Shown in pieces: positions 1-8,292 of a stretch of 56,392 nucleotides of DNA. Source of the stretch: Oligoflexia bacterium (lineage in GTDB: Bacteria > Bdellovibrionota > UBA1018 > CAIPTA01 > JAALKR01); the NCBI GenBank assembly GCA_011087955.1, contig JAALKR010000003.1, positions 37,459 through 93,850 on the forward strand. The letters are read 5' to 3'. The notes beneath the pieces were generated by a model. That model was not told where the DNA came from, searched no databases, and saw only the letters and a program-made list of their open reading frames with translations. Within the stretch, counting starts at the first letter, position 1. Every line of letters starts with the position of its first letter. The position numbers were made by a program, and so were the translations under genes.

Positions 1-174
1 GCTCCTGTGGTGGGGATGGCTCCTGCGGTAGTGGCGCCTGTGGGGATGGCAGCACCTACAGCTGTGGCACCACCCGCAGCGATGGCACCTGCAGCTATGG
101 CTCCTGTGGGGATGGCAACAGCGACGGCCCCCCCGGCTGATAAAGCGCCAAAAATTTCCGATCCAAAAGAGTAA
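1..174 (+). CDS. 3' end of an Ala/Pro/Val/Met-rich low-complexity protein (partial)
   Basis: The first 174 bases read as one open frame ending in TAA at 172-174. The product is almost only Ala, Pro, Val, Gly and Met, built from repeats of an A-P-V-G-M-A type unit, followed by a short polar tail ending KISDPKE. The DNA carries matching near-repeats (CCTGTGGGGATGGC and variants). Such stretches are typical of flexible linkers or exported surface regions; no function can be assigned without the missing 5' part. Directly after the stop, the +1 frame stays open as another Lys-rich tail (KKTVTDDKLKALEKKN) to a TAA at 221-223, so the true C-terminus may lie there if an indel is present. Confidence 0.6.
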   Translation, partial: APVVGMAPAVVAPVGMAAPTAVAPPAAMAPAAMAPVGMATATAPPADKAPKISDPKE

Positions 175-244
175 GAAAACAGTTACAGATGACAAATTAA
201 AAGCATTAGAAAAGAAGAACTAAAGCTCTAGAAATGAGAACAGT

Positions 245-637
245 ATGACAGATAAGGATAATAAATCAAAAATCAATATTGAGCGCCGACGAGCGAAACG
301 AATCGCGGTTGAGGATTCTTTTGCATTCTTTATAGTTATTCCAAATCATCTTGGCATGAGCCGAGTTTATATACGCGATATTTCAACCAGTGGCTTATCG
401 TTCACTTTAGATACGGATCATGATTTCTCCAAAGGACAGGAGTTTCAAGCGCGGCTCTATACTAGTCCTGCGGTTTATTTACCGATCGAGATGCATGTTG
501 TCCGTGTGGCTGACGAGGAAGTTGCAGTTTCTTTCATGCAAACAACCTCGAAACCGGTTCAAGCATTGAGCAAGTTTCTCGAATTTATGGACTTGGCAAG
601 TGAGGCTGTGGTCATGGAAGAAGTGCTGGGTACTTAA
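245..637 (+). CDS. PilZ domain protein (c-di-GMP receptor type)
   Basis: A 130-residue single-domain protein. Near the N-terminus is the Arg-rich ERRRAKR stretch (the RxxxR half of the PilZ ligand site), followed about 30 residues later by DISTSGLSF (the D/N-x-S-x-x-G half). This pair is the signature of cyclic-di-GMP binding PilZ domains; the rest is beta-strand-like and ends in an amphipathic helix. There is no output domain, so it probably acts by binding a partner protein. It is followed 80 bases later by a second, divergent PilZ gene on the same strand. Start chosen at the first ATG; the ribosome site is weak. The target process (motility, polysaccharide or other) cannot be told from sequence. 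Confidence 0.85.
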   Translation: MTDKDNKSKINIERRRAKRIAVEDSFAFFIVIPNHLGMSRVYIRDISTSGLSFTLDTDHDFSKGQEFQARLYTSPAVYLPIEMHVVRVADEEVAVSFMQTTSKPVQALSKFLEFMDLASEAVVMEEVLGT

Positions 638-717
638 CGAGATATTGTCTAAAGTTTAGTCAGTTTGCCTCCGATGGGCTTCATGAAAGCTATAATGGAT
701 CTCATGGGAGTACTCAT

Positions 718-1194
718 ATGCCTCGCAAGGATGATATCAGCATCAGCATTGACAAGGGTGATGTTCTAAGCTTTGGGAACGCTCGTGAAGAGCAGATTGA
801 AAATCGACGTCGCGCTTACGAACGGGTAATCTTTCGCAATGTACTCGGTGTCTACACTGTAATGGAGCAAAAGGGCTTGCATGCGATTGAACTTGTGGAC
901 ATCTCCGAAATGGGTCTATCTTTTCAAGTTCCTCACAATAGCAACTTAGTTTTAGTCGAAGGCGCCGTTATTAATATGCGCTTATATTTTGCTTCTGATT
1001 CGTATCTTCCACTACGAGTAAAAGCTGTTCGGACTGTAGATGCGATTGAGAACGGAAGTCCAGTACGGCAATATGGCTGCCTAATTGACAAAACGCTCAA
1101 GTCGTACCGTGCGGTTTATCATTTCATTCGTTTCATTGCTAGCTGTGCCGAACATGGTCACGAAGACCGCGAACACCTAAAAATTTTTTATTAG
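718..1194 (+). CDS. PilZ domain protein
   Basis: 158 residues. After an N-terminal extension of about 28 residues comes ENRRRAYERV, fitting the RxxxR motif, and about 30 residues on is DISEMGLSF, fitting D/NxSxxG, so both halves of a cyclic-di-GMP site are present. It is more divergent and longer than the PilZ gene just upstream (245-637), but the two share order and architecture and may be an old tandem duplication. Start ATG at 718 is preceded by GGGAG at good spacing (about 7 nt). The two genes may share a transcript. The downstream region to 1292 holds no further gene. Confidence 0.8.
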   Translation: MPRKDDISISIDKGDVLSFGNAREEQIENRRRAYERVIFRNVLGVYTVMEQKGLHAIELVDISEMGLSFQVPHNSNLVLVEGAVINMRLYFASDSYLPLRVKAVRTVDAIENGSPVRQYGCLIDKTLKSYRAVYHFIRFIASCAEHGHEDREHLKIFY

Positions 1195-1267
1195 AGCCTT
1201 GGTTTCAAGCATCATGGGCGTCACGGGCTCGCTCCCGCTTCGCTTACCTGCCCCAAAAGGCATCTTT

Positions 1268-1282
1268 CGTTTCTTTGAAACG
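1268..1282. terminator. Short hairpin in the convergent gap after the PilZ pair
   Basis: A perfect 6-bp inverted repeat, CGTTTC-TTT-GAAACG, lies between the plus-strand PilZ gene and the converging end of the oppA-like gene. It could stop transcription from either side, but no T-run follows on either strand, so the call is weak. Confidence 0.2.
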
Positions 1283-1292
1283 TCACGATATT

Positions 1293-3194
1293 TTAGAATT
1301 TAGCCTGTAGCATATCATCACGCTTTTCCAGTGAAACGTCGAGATACTTAAGGTCGTTGTTAATCAGCTCGTTCGGACGGTAGTTCTTAACCCAGCTGTG
1401 GTATGGAACGTACGCGAGTGGGTAGTAGAGCATAGACCAAATAGCTTCCTTAAATGCTACATCTTCCGCTTTCTTAACCAGTTTCACCTTGTCTTTATGA
1501 CCTGGCGCCAGTTTAGATGAACTCAAGTAGAATTTGTCAAATGTAGGGTTCTGCCAGTTGGATGCATTCGGGCCTGGAGATACGTTCTTAGAATATAGCA
1601 ATTGTAAGAAGTTCTCTGAATCCGGATAGTCGGCAGCCCAACCACCAATAAAAAATTGCAAGTTCCCATTCTTCTCTTTTTCAAGATATGCAGGGAATGT
1701 GTTGGTAATTACTTTAACTTTGATTCCGACCTTAGCAAGTGCCTTCTTAATATACTCACCTTGTTGACGAGCCGTTGTGGAGGCGCCACGTAAATCATAG
1801 TTGATAACCGGAAGATTTAGGCCTTCTGGGAACCCAGCAAGCTTCAAATATTCTTTCGCTTTTTGGATATTATAGTCTCCAATAACCGTATCGCGTTCCA
1901 CGTGACCTTCAATTCCTGGGGGAACCATGGAAGTTGCCTTTTTTCCGCGGCCGTTTAAGAAAATTCGAATCATATAGTCGCGGTCAATAGCAGATGCGAT
2001 TGCTTTACGAAGGTAAGTATTTTTGCCGAGCAATTTGTCTTTCATGTTGAAGTTTAAGTACCAAATTACTGGGCGGTCGTACTTATACAGACGAATTCCT
2101 TTGTTAGCTAGATCAGGTGTAAGTTCTTGCTGAGGATTGATCGCTGAATCGAATGAGTCCTTTGGAATCGAACCAATATCTAGATTGCCCTTGTTAAATT
2201 GCAACCACATTGGGCTATCTTCTTTCATGATATTAAGAACGATCTTATCTATGAAAGGAAGTTCTTTGCCTGCAGCGGCTAGAAGTCCCATTTCTTTTGC
2301 TTCCGCATCACCTTTCTTCGGGTAGTATTCCTTGCGGAAGCTTGGATTTTTTTCCATTATGATTTTCGAGCCACGAATAATTTCTTTAAGAATATAAGGG
2401 CCGGTTCCAACCATGCGGTCGTTGACTCCTTCGTGACCATACTTTGCAATAATTTCGGGGGCTATTGGCACACAGAAACCCATCGCCAAGATGTATAGAA
2501 GCTGTGGATACTCACGCTCCAAGGTGATTTGGATTGTATGATCATCTACTGCCTTAAAACCCTCAATATTACTCTTTAGCAGCGATTCAATCTTTTCCTT
2601 ATCTCCCTTCGTATTTGCAAGTTTCTTTTTCAGATCGTTATAGCCTTTAATCTTATCTTCAAAAATCCATGCGCCATTTGAGCGAAGATCTGGGTGAAGT
2701 AGTCGTTGCCATTGATAGATGAAATCAGCGGCGACAAGTTCACGGCCTTTTCCCTCAGCAAATGCTTCATCATCCTGGAATTTCACGCCCTCTTTAATTT
2801 TAATTGTGTAAATTAAGCCATTCTTTGAAACAGTCGGCATAGATTTCGCGAGTAACGGCTCCAATTGAAGTGGGCGCTTTAAATAGGAGTACTGAAACAA
2901 TGATTCTAATGATAGGGGCATAACTGTCAGTGATACGGAGTCATAGGCATTCGCCGGATCTAATGTTTTCACATCATCTCGAAGCGCAATCCGCAAAACT
3001 TTTTCCGAGCTAGTTGAGGAAGCGAGTTCTTCTCCTGACCCAGAGGATTTAGAAACGCTTGTTTCACTTTGTTTCTTAGAACAAGCGGTAATACCGATAG
3101 CTAGCACGCCGACAAGTAAGGCGGCTCTAAGCGTTGAGCTTGCTGTTCCGCTCGATGCTACTCTGCTCAATGTGCCCAGTAACTGAATACTCAT
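1293..3194 (-). CDS. Peptide ABC transporter substrate-binding lipoprotein (SBP family 5, OppA/DppA-like)
   Basis: 633 residues. The N-terminus has a hydrophobic segment ending ITAC (Cys38), a lipobox, followed by a Ser/Lys-rich linker, so it is a lipid-anchored periplasmic protein. The mature part starts KVLRIALRDDVKTLDPA, the family-5 solute-binding opening, and continues with the usual two-lobe length for oligopeptide binders. It should capture peptides and deliver them to an ABC permease. No permease or ATPase genes lie next to it, so it is an orphan here. Start: AAGGAG sits 8 nt before ATG at 3194. It lies 81 bp downstream of alaS on the same strand and could be read from its own AT-rich promoter in that gap. 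Confidence 0.9.
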   Translation of the reverse strand: MSIQLLGTLSRVASSGTASSTLRAALLVGVLAIGITACSKKQSETSVSKSSGSGEELASSTSSEKVLRIALRDDVKTLDPANAYDSVSLTVMPLSLESLFQYSYLKRPLQLEPLLAKSMPTVSKNGLIYTIKIKEGVKFQDDEAFAEGKGRELVAADFIYQWQRLLHPDLRSNGAWIFEDKIKGYNDLKKKLANTKGDKEKIESLLKSNIEGFKAVDDHTIQITLEREYPQLLYILAMGFCVPIAPEIIAKYGHEGVNDRMVGTGPYILKEIIRGSKIIMEKNPSFRKEYYPKKGDAEAKEMGLLAAAGKELPFIDKIVLNIMKEDSPMWLQFNKGNLDIGSIPKDSFDSAINPQQELTPDLANKGIRLYKYDRPVIWYLNFNMKDKLLGKNTYLRKAIASAIDRDYMIRIFLNGRGKKATSMVPPGIEGHVERDTVIGDYNIQKAKEYLKLAGFPEGLNLPVINYDLRGASTTARQQGEYIKKALAKVGIKVKVITNTFPAYLEKEKNGNLQFFIGGWAADYPDSENFLQLLYSKNVSPGPNASNWQNPTFDKFYLSSSKLAPGHKDKVKLVKKAEDVAFKEAIWSMLYYPLAYVPYHSWVKNYRPNELINNDLKYLDVSLEKRDDMLQAKF

Positions 3195-3238
3195 TTAAAT
3201 TCTCCTTATATCCTTGTATATAATATACTTACATACTG

Positions 3239-3256
3239 ATAGATGAACGCATCTAT
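3239..3256 (-). other. Perfect hairpin between alaS and the oppA-like gene
   Basis: ATAGATG-AACG-CATCTAT forms a perfect 7-bp stem with a 4-base loop, about 20 bp after the alaS stop codon and upstream of the lipoprotein gene (both minus strand). There is no T-run, so it may be an attenuator, an RNA-processing site or an operator rather than a classic terminator. Confidence 0.3.
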
Positions 3257-3275
3257 AGAGATGACTCGGGACTGT

Positions 3276-5996
3276 CTAACATAGTCCTAGCCGAAGCCCA
3301 ACTTCTTCCTTAATTTGCTTGAGCGCGCCCTTAATGCCAGAGACGTTGGTGCCTCCGGCTTGAGCCATTTCAGGCTTTCCGCCGCCCCTACCTTCAATTT
3401 TTGGTGCTACCGCTTGCACGAGTTTACTCGCGGGGACTTGTTTTGAAATATCCTTAGAAACCGAAACGAGAATGAAAGCCTTACCGTCCTGCTGAGCGCC
3501 GATCACAATAATTCCGCTCGGTAGATGTCGTCGAACTTTATCCGCAAGTGAGCGCGCAGACTTTGCGTCCCCTTCCATTTGGTGAGAGATAAAATTAAAA
3601 TTACCAATTTGTGCTGGAGTGTTAGCAATCTGGCGAGCTAGTAAACCTGTACTACGTTCTTCCATGTGATTGATTTTCTTTTCTAAATCGCGCGAGTTTT
3701 GTTGAATTTTTAGAACGCGCTCAATAATTTCTCCGTCATTTCCAGCTTTAATTTGTGCGCGTAACCCGTCGGTGATTCTGGCTTTCTGGCGTAAAAAGGA
3801 GAAAGCATCTGCGCCAGTGCGGGCGGTAATTCGTCTGGTTCCAGCAGCAATGCCTGTTTCTTCCGTTATAACCATCATGCGAATCTGAGACGTGTTTTTC
3901 ACATGAGTACCACCACAAAGCTCTACAGAAAATTTACCAATTGTCAGCACTCGAACTTCATCGCCATATTTTTCACCAAATAGAGCGATTGCTCCTGCAG
4001 CAATGGCATCATCTTTTTTCATAACAGTGGCCTCTACAGGGTAAGCATCATTTATTTTCTCGTTTACCAACTCTTCCACCGTTGCAACTTCTTCTGGCGT
4101 CATCGCTTGCATGTGGGTGAAATCAAAGCGTAGGACATCATCTTTTACCAATGACCCTGCCTGCTTCACATGGTCACCAAGCACTTCACGCAGTGCCCAG
4201 TGCAATAGGTGCGTTGCTGTATGATTGTTGGCGATTTGTTTACGCGAAATTGAATTCACTCGTTGGTCGACGCTATCACCTTTGGTGATTGTTGCTCCCG
4301 GTGAAACAGATACATGGACAACAGAAAGATTAGCAAAGGGTTTTTTAACGTTGCGAACTACGGCCATGTCTTTTCCCGACATTGTCAATAATCCAGTATC
4401 GCCGACCTGACCACCACTTTCCGCATAGAGTACAGATGAATCAAATACTAGTTGAGCGGTAACGGATTCTGAACTTGCCGAAATTGAGTCTGATTCAGAG
4501 CCATTTTGTAAAATGGCGAGCACTTTGCCGGACCCACGCAGGTCGCTGTAAGAATCGTAGCCGGTAAATTTCGTTTTGGACAATTCAGTACTTAATTTTC
4601 GATAAATTTCATCATATTCAGATTTATTTTTCGACTCCTTCGCTTTGGACTGAGACTTTTGTTTCGCCATTGCTTTGTTAAATCCTACATTATCGACTTC
4701 AATGCCATGCTCGCGCGCAATGATCTCTGTCAGGTCTAGAGGGAAGCCAAAGGAATCGTAGAGTAGAAATGCAGTATTCCCATCCAGGGTATTTCCTTTT
4801 CTGAGTAGAGCCAGCTCTTCATTGAGAATCGCTAGCCCTTTTTCCAGAGTTTGGAAGAATTTTTCTTCCTCAGCTTTTAGCACTTTTTGAACATGAGCTT
4901 CTCGTTTTCGAAGAACCAGGTGAAAATCGCCAAGTTGTTGGGTGATTATCGGTACTATCTTGTGCATGAATGGTTCATTAAATCCGATATTTTTGCCAAA
5001 TCGTACGGCACGTCGAAGGATTCGACGTAAAACATAGCCAGCACCTTCATTACTAGGAAGGAGGCCATCGGCGATTAGGTAGGATACGGCTCGCAAATGA
5101 TCGGCCACCACTTGTGCAGCAATTTTTTGTTCTGGGCTAAGATCAATGAAAAGCTTTTCAGGTTGCCCAACTTCATCGGCCGTGATGTTGTCTTTTAGGA
5201 CTGGGCTAGAGCTTTTGATCGCATAGATAATTGGGGTGAAGAGGTCTGTTTCGTAATTAGAGTCCACCTCTTGAATGATTGAAGTTATACGCTCCAGCCC
5301 CATGCCTGTATCGACTGATGGTTTAGGAAGTGGATTTAGATCTCCATTCTCATCTCGCTCGTATTGCATAAATACGAGGTTATAGAATTCTAGATAACGA
5401 TCGCCATCGCCACCCATGCGGTCTAATTCCGGGTCACCGGTATTGAATGCCTCTCCGCGATCAAAAAACAACTCAGAGCAAGGCCCACAAGGCCCGACGT
5501 CGCCGGCAGACCAAAAATTGTCTTTATCAAAGTGATAGATTCGATCCTTAGCGACACCAACCTTCTTTTCCCAAATTTCAGAGGCTTCATTGTCTGTCGT
5601 GTGAACCGAAACATAAATTCGATCTTTCGGTAGGCCTAGGACTTTAGTGGAAAGTTCCCAAGCCCATTTAATTGCGTCTTCTTTAAAATAATCACCGAAG
5701 GAAAAGTTTCCTAGCATTTCAAAGAAGGTTTGGTGGCGTTTAGTAAAGCCAACATTCTCCAAATCATTATGCTTACCGCCGGCTCGGAGACAACGTTGGG
5801 CCGTAGTGGCGCGGGTGTAATCACGCTTTTCAATCCCGGTGAACACATTTTTGAACGGCACCATGCCTGCTGCAGTAAAGAGTAGAGTAGGGTCGTTTTG
5901 TGGTAATAGCGAGGCCGAATTTTCACGAAAATGCCCTCGATCGGCAAAAAAAGCCAGGAATGCCTCGCGGATTTCCGCTCCGGATAAACGGTTCAT
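3276..5996 (-). CDS. alaS: Alanine--tRNA ligase
   Basis: 906 residues, full length. It charges tRNA-Ala and hydrolyses mischarged Ser/Gly-tRNA-Ala. Visible in order: the class II catalytic core with the TAAGMVPFK and CLRAGGKHNDLENVG stretches near residues 41-82; the tRNA-recognition domain; the editing domain with HTATH (His592/His596) and CGGTH (Cys694/His698), the four metal ligands; and the C-terminal DHHA1 region with GRGGGKPEMAQAGG. All key residues are present. It starts only 3 bp after the stop of the upstream exported beta-helix gene, so the two are almost certainly co-transcribed and possibly translationally coupled, an unusual pairing. In many proteobacteria alaS neighbours recA; here an accessory island and the beta-helix gene separate them. 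Confidence 0.97.
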   Translation of the reverse strand: MNRLSGAEIREAFLAFFADRGHFRENSASLLPQNDPTLLFTAAGMVPFKNVFTGIEKRDYTRATTAQRCLRAGGKHNDLENVGFTKRHQTFFEMLGNFSFGDYFKEDAIKWAWELSTKVLGLPKDRIYVSVHTTDNEASEIWEKKVGVAKDRIYHFDKDNFWSAGDVGPCGPCSELFFDRGEAFNTGDPELDRMGGDGDRYLEFYNLVFMQYERDENGDLNPLPKPSVDTGMGLERITSIIQEVDSNYETDLFTPIIYAIKSSSPVLKDNITADEVGQPEKLFIDLSPEQKIAAQVVADHLRAVSYLIADGLLPSNEGAGYVLRRILRRAVRFGKNIGFNEPFMHKIVPIITQQLGDFHLVLRKREAHVQKVLKAEEEKFFQTLEKGLAILNEELALLRKGNTLDGNTAFLLYDSFGFPLDLTEIIAREHGIEVDNVGFNKAMAKQKSQSKAKESKNKSEYDEIYRKLSTELSKTKFTGYDSYSDLRGSGKVLAILQNGSESDSISASSESVTAQLVFDSSVLYAESGGQVGDTGLLTMSGKDMAVVRNVKKPFANLSVVHVSVSPGATITKGDSVDQRVNSISRKQIANNHTATHLLHWALREVLGDHVKQAGSLVKDDVLRFDFTHMQAMTPEEVATVEELVNEKINDAYPVEATVMKKDDAIAAGAIALFGEKYGDEVRVLTIGKFSVELCGGTHVKNTSQIRMMVITEETGIAAGTRRITARTGADAFSFLRQKARITDGLRAQIKAGNDGEIIERVLKIQQNSRDLEKKINHMEERSTGLLARQIANTPAQIGNFNFISHQMEGDAKSARSLADKVRRHLPSGIIVIGAQQDGKAFILVSVSKDISKQVPASKLVQAVAPKIEGRGGGKPEMAQAGGTNVSGIKGALKQIKEEVGLRLGLC

Positions 5997-5999
5997 AGT

Positions 6000-8078
6000 T
6001 TATTCCTCAAAGCCCCATTCCAGGCTCAAATTTTCTGATTCGAGCGCTAAGCTGAGGGTATCGATTAGGTGTGAGGTATGTTTACCTAAATAAGTGCTCG
6101 GTTGGAAGGCCCCAATGTCGGTAGGTATACCATTTTTTCCTGGAATTCCCGCCCCTACATTCGGACTCCCTGGTAGCAGTCGAAAATCGTACTTGTCAGG
6201 CTTTCGAAATTCCGGCTTACCTTTTACGAAATCTAGGCCGGGGACCATCTTACCATCCTGAAAAGCTACACTCTGATAGGCTCCGTTTCGACCGAATTTC
6301 TGCACTTCGAGTGGTAGCTGTGAAAGGATAGAAAATTTATTGCGGTAGAAAAGATTATCTTCCACTACGAACTCAGGGAGTTTACCAAAAAAGCGAAGGG
6401 CCATTTTAGATCCGACGAAAGTGTTGTTTTTGAGCTCTAAACTTGTGCTTTGGCTGGAAACGGCGATTGAAATTTGATTGCGAATAAAGATATTGCGCTC
6501 GGCAAGCATATGGCAGCTTTTCCCAACTGCCAACGACTGTGGCCACTCTTCGAGAAAGGCATTAGTTTCCACTGTAGCTGTGGACGCCTGGCAGTAGATG
6601 CCTTTGGAAACATCTTTGGGAGGAGTTGCTTTGAGAATATTTTTGGAAGTTCTTTTTGGAAAGGTGTTGCCAAAAATACTAATTTCTTGGGAGTTTGTGA
6701 AATGCACGGCTCTACCTTGGTCTGCTTGAATCAGATTCCCTAACAGGACCACAGACTGTGAATTACGGATGCGTACACTTGCAATGGCCTTTTCTTGCTT
6801 GCCCGGCAGGATACGAAAATTAGCAACGGTAATATTCTTTACGTTATCTAAAACCACCACTGGTTTATTTGCTGAAGTCATTCTGAGAATTGTGTCTTTG
6901 GCCCCGGAGCCGGAAACTGAAATATTGGACGGCAGTACGATGGATTCGGTGAGCTCATACTCACCAGGAGCGACTTTTAGAATCGATCGAGGCGGATCTT
7001 TAGGTTTTAGTTCATCGGTATGTGCTTTAAGATAGAGTTTTGTGTCGGCCTTAGGAGCTTTGCCATCAGCGATATCTTGAAGTGCATCTGGAATGGATTT
7101 GTACGCGTCCTTGAGTCGTGGGTCGACGAGTACTCCACGCCCCATAATTGCACCGACTAATCGAGGATGGAATGGGCGTTTGCCTTTTGCGAGAGAAACG
7201 GCTTGCTTCAATCTTGAAGAAAGGATTCCGCGTGAATTTGGTAGCAGCATACCAAGCAATTGGCCTTGTAAATTAATAATGGCCGTTCCGGCTTGACGGT
7301 TAGAAATCCTGCGGCCGGATACTGTAAGTGTCCCTTTTTCGGAGTCCATGGCGGCTAATACACCTTCATGACCTTCTGCCACAATGATTTTTGCACCAGA
7401 ATCGTCGCGTTTCTCCTTTAATTCGAGTGTGAGAATATTTAATCTTGGCCGTTCATTTTCTGCAGGGATAAAACGCAGAGGACTTGGAGAGATCTCTGGC
7501 TTTAATAGAACGAGATCAATTTGTTCATCAATCAGGGCTACTTTCGCTTTTAGGGAAGCGCCATTGTCTTGCTGTACTTCGATTTGATCAGCCCATTGCA
7601 AGGTATTCCCTAGAACTAACGAAAGCGGAGTTGCGATGTAGTTAGAGTCGCCGACGCGTAGATTATTTGCCGTTACACCAATGGAAACTCCCATGGCCTG
7701 ATTGAGGATGTTCCCGGACTCGTCGCGGGCAATTACGCGGACGACAGAACTTTTATATGTATCCGTCAATCGATCTTTGACCTTAACTCTCCCGCCTTTT
7801 ACCAATCCGTCGGCAACTCGATATTTCCCCAGTTTTGAGCCCTTGCCTTCAGGCTTATTGAAGTCCGGTGCTTCAGAATCGGTATTTGTGTTGGGTAATT
7901 GACTGCTTGGAATGGCTGGTGGAACGGAACTGGCCGGGGGAGTTTGCACCTGAGGAGGGTTACTTTGTGCGTGGCTAATCTCTGCGGCAAATCCAAGTAA
8001 AAAAGAGGAAGTAAATCCAGGCAAAAGACTTGCCACTGGAGGAAGCATGTTTCTGAGAGTAAATTGATGAGAATTCAT
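6000..8078 (-). CDS. Exported protein: degenerate trypsin-like domain plus right-handed beta-helix domain
   Basis: About 692 residues from the ATG at 8078 (a GTG at 8126 would add 16; neither has a good ribosome site). The N-terminus looks like a secretion signal ending near ISHAQ, followed by a Pro/Ser/Asn-rich linker. The next ~250 residues resemble the trypsin/HtrA fold (KSSVVRVIARD, the IDLVLLKP strand, TAIINLQGQLLGM), but the Gly-x-Ser-Gly-Gly nucleophile region reads RQAGTAIIN and no His of the triad is apparent, so it is probably catalytically dead. The second half has beta-helix repeats (SVVLLGNLI, EISIFGNTF, SLELKNNTF, FVVEDNLFYRN) and ends with the PGSPNVGAG / DIGAFQ pattern seen in pectate-lyase-like and surface beta-helix proteins. 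I infer an envelope or surface binding protein; ligand unknown. It is tightly followed by alaS. Confidence 0.75.
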   Translation of the reverse strand: MNSHQFTLRNMLPPVASLLPGFTSSFLLGFAAEISHAQSNPPQVQTPPASSVPPAIPSSQLPNTNTDSEAPDFNKPEGKGSKLGKYRVADGLVKGGRVKVKDRLTDTYKSSVVRVIARDESGNILNQAMGVSIGVTANNLRVGDSNYIATPLSLVLGNTLQWADQIEVQQDNGASLKAKVALIDEQIDLVLLKPEISPSPLRFIPAENERPRLNILTLELKEKRDDSGAKIIVAEGHEGVLAAMDSEKGTLTVSGRRISNRQAGTAIINLQGQLLGMLLPNSRGILSSRLKQAVSLAKGKRPFHPRLVGAIMGRGVLVDPRLKDAYKSIPDALQDIADGKAPKADTKLYLKAHTDELKPKDPPRSILKVAPGEYELTESIVLPSNISVSGSGAKDTILRMTSANKPVVVLDNVKNITVANFRILPGKQEKAIASVRIRNSQSVVLLGNLIQADQGRAVHFTNSQEISIFGNTFPKRTSKNILKATPPKDVSKGIYCQASTATVETNAFLEEWPQSLAVGKSCHMLAERNIFIRNQISIAVSSQSTSLELKNNTFVGSKMALRFFGKLPEFVVEDNLFYRNKFSILSQLPLEVQKFGRNGAYQSVAFQDGKMVPGLDFVKGKPEFRKPDKYDFRLLPGSPNVGAGIPGKNGIPTDIGAFQPSTYLGKHTSHLIDTLSLALESENLSLEWGFEE

Positions 8079-8238
8079 GTGCTTATTGTACAAACCAAAG
8101 GGGTAGGCATCAACTATGCTCGCCACATCATCTCGGTATTTCTCCCACTCCTTTTGGAGTCATTCGAATACTTTTAGACTCACACTCAATTGGCATGGAA
8201 TAAAAAGCATTCAGAAATTAAGTATTTCTTGTTTTATA

Positions 8239-8258
8239 TATAATTTAATTGGTATGAT
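8239..8258 (+). promoter_or_regulatory. Candidate -10 elements upstream of the toxin gene
   Basis: The very AT-rich stretch before the toxin gene contains TATAAT (8239-8244) and TATGAT (8253-8258); TTGTTT at 8229-8234 could serve as a poor -35 for the second. The ribosome-site region (GGAGAGATAGGGGCACCGGG) follows directly. This is a pattern match only. Confidence 0.3.
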
Positions 8259-8292
8259 AAAAAAATAAGAGGAGAGATAGGGGCACCGGGGT
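8243..8292 (+). repeat. Toxin leader repeat, copy 1
   Basis: This 50-bp stretch covers the end of the toxin promoter, its ribosome-site region and the first two bases of the GTG start codon. It matches 10283-10332 at 46 of 50 positions (by eye), with the last 26 bases identical apart from nothing but the third base of the start codon that follows. It marks the left end of a duplicated toxin cassette. Confidence 0.9.

Noticed and set aside
8147-8160. ACTCC-TTTT-GGAGT hairpin upstream of the beta-helix gene
   Set aside because: Only a 5-bp stem, containing an AGGAG that is too far from any start; no function can be supported.
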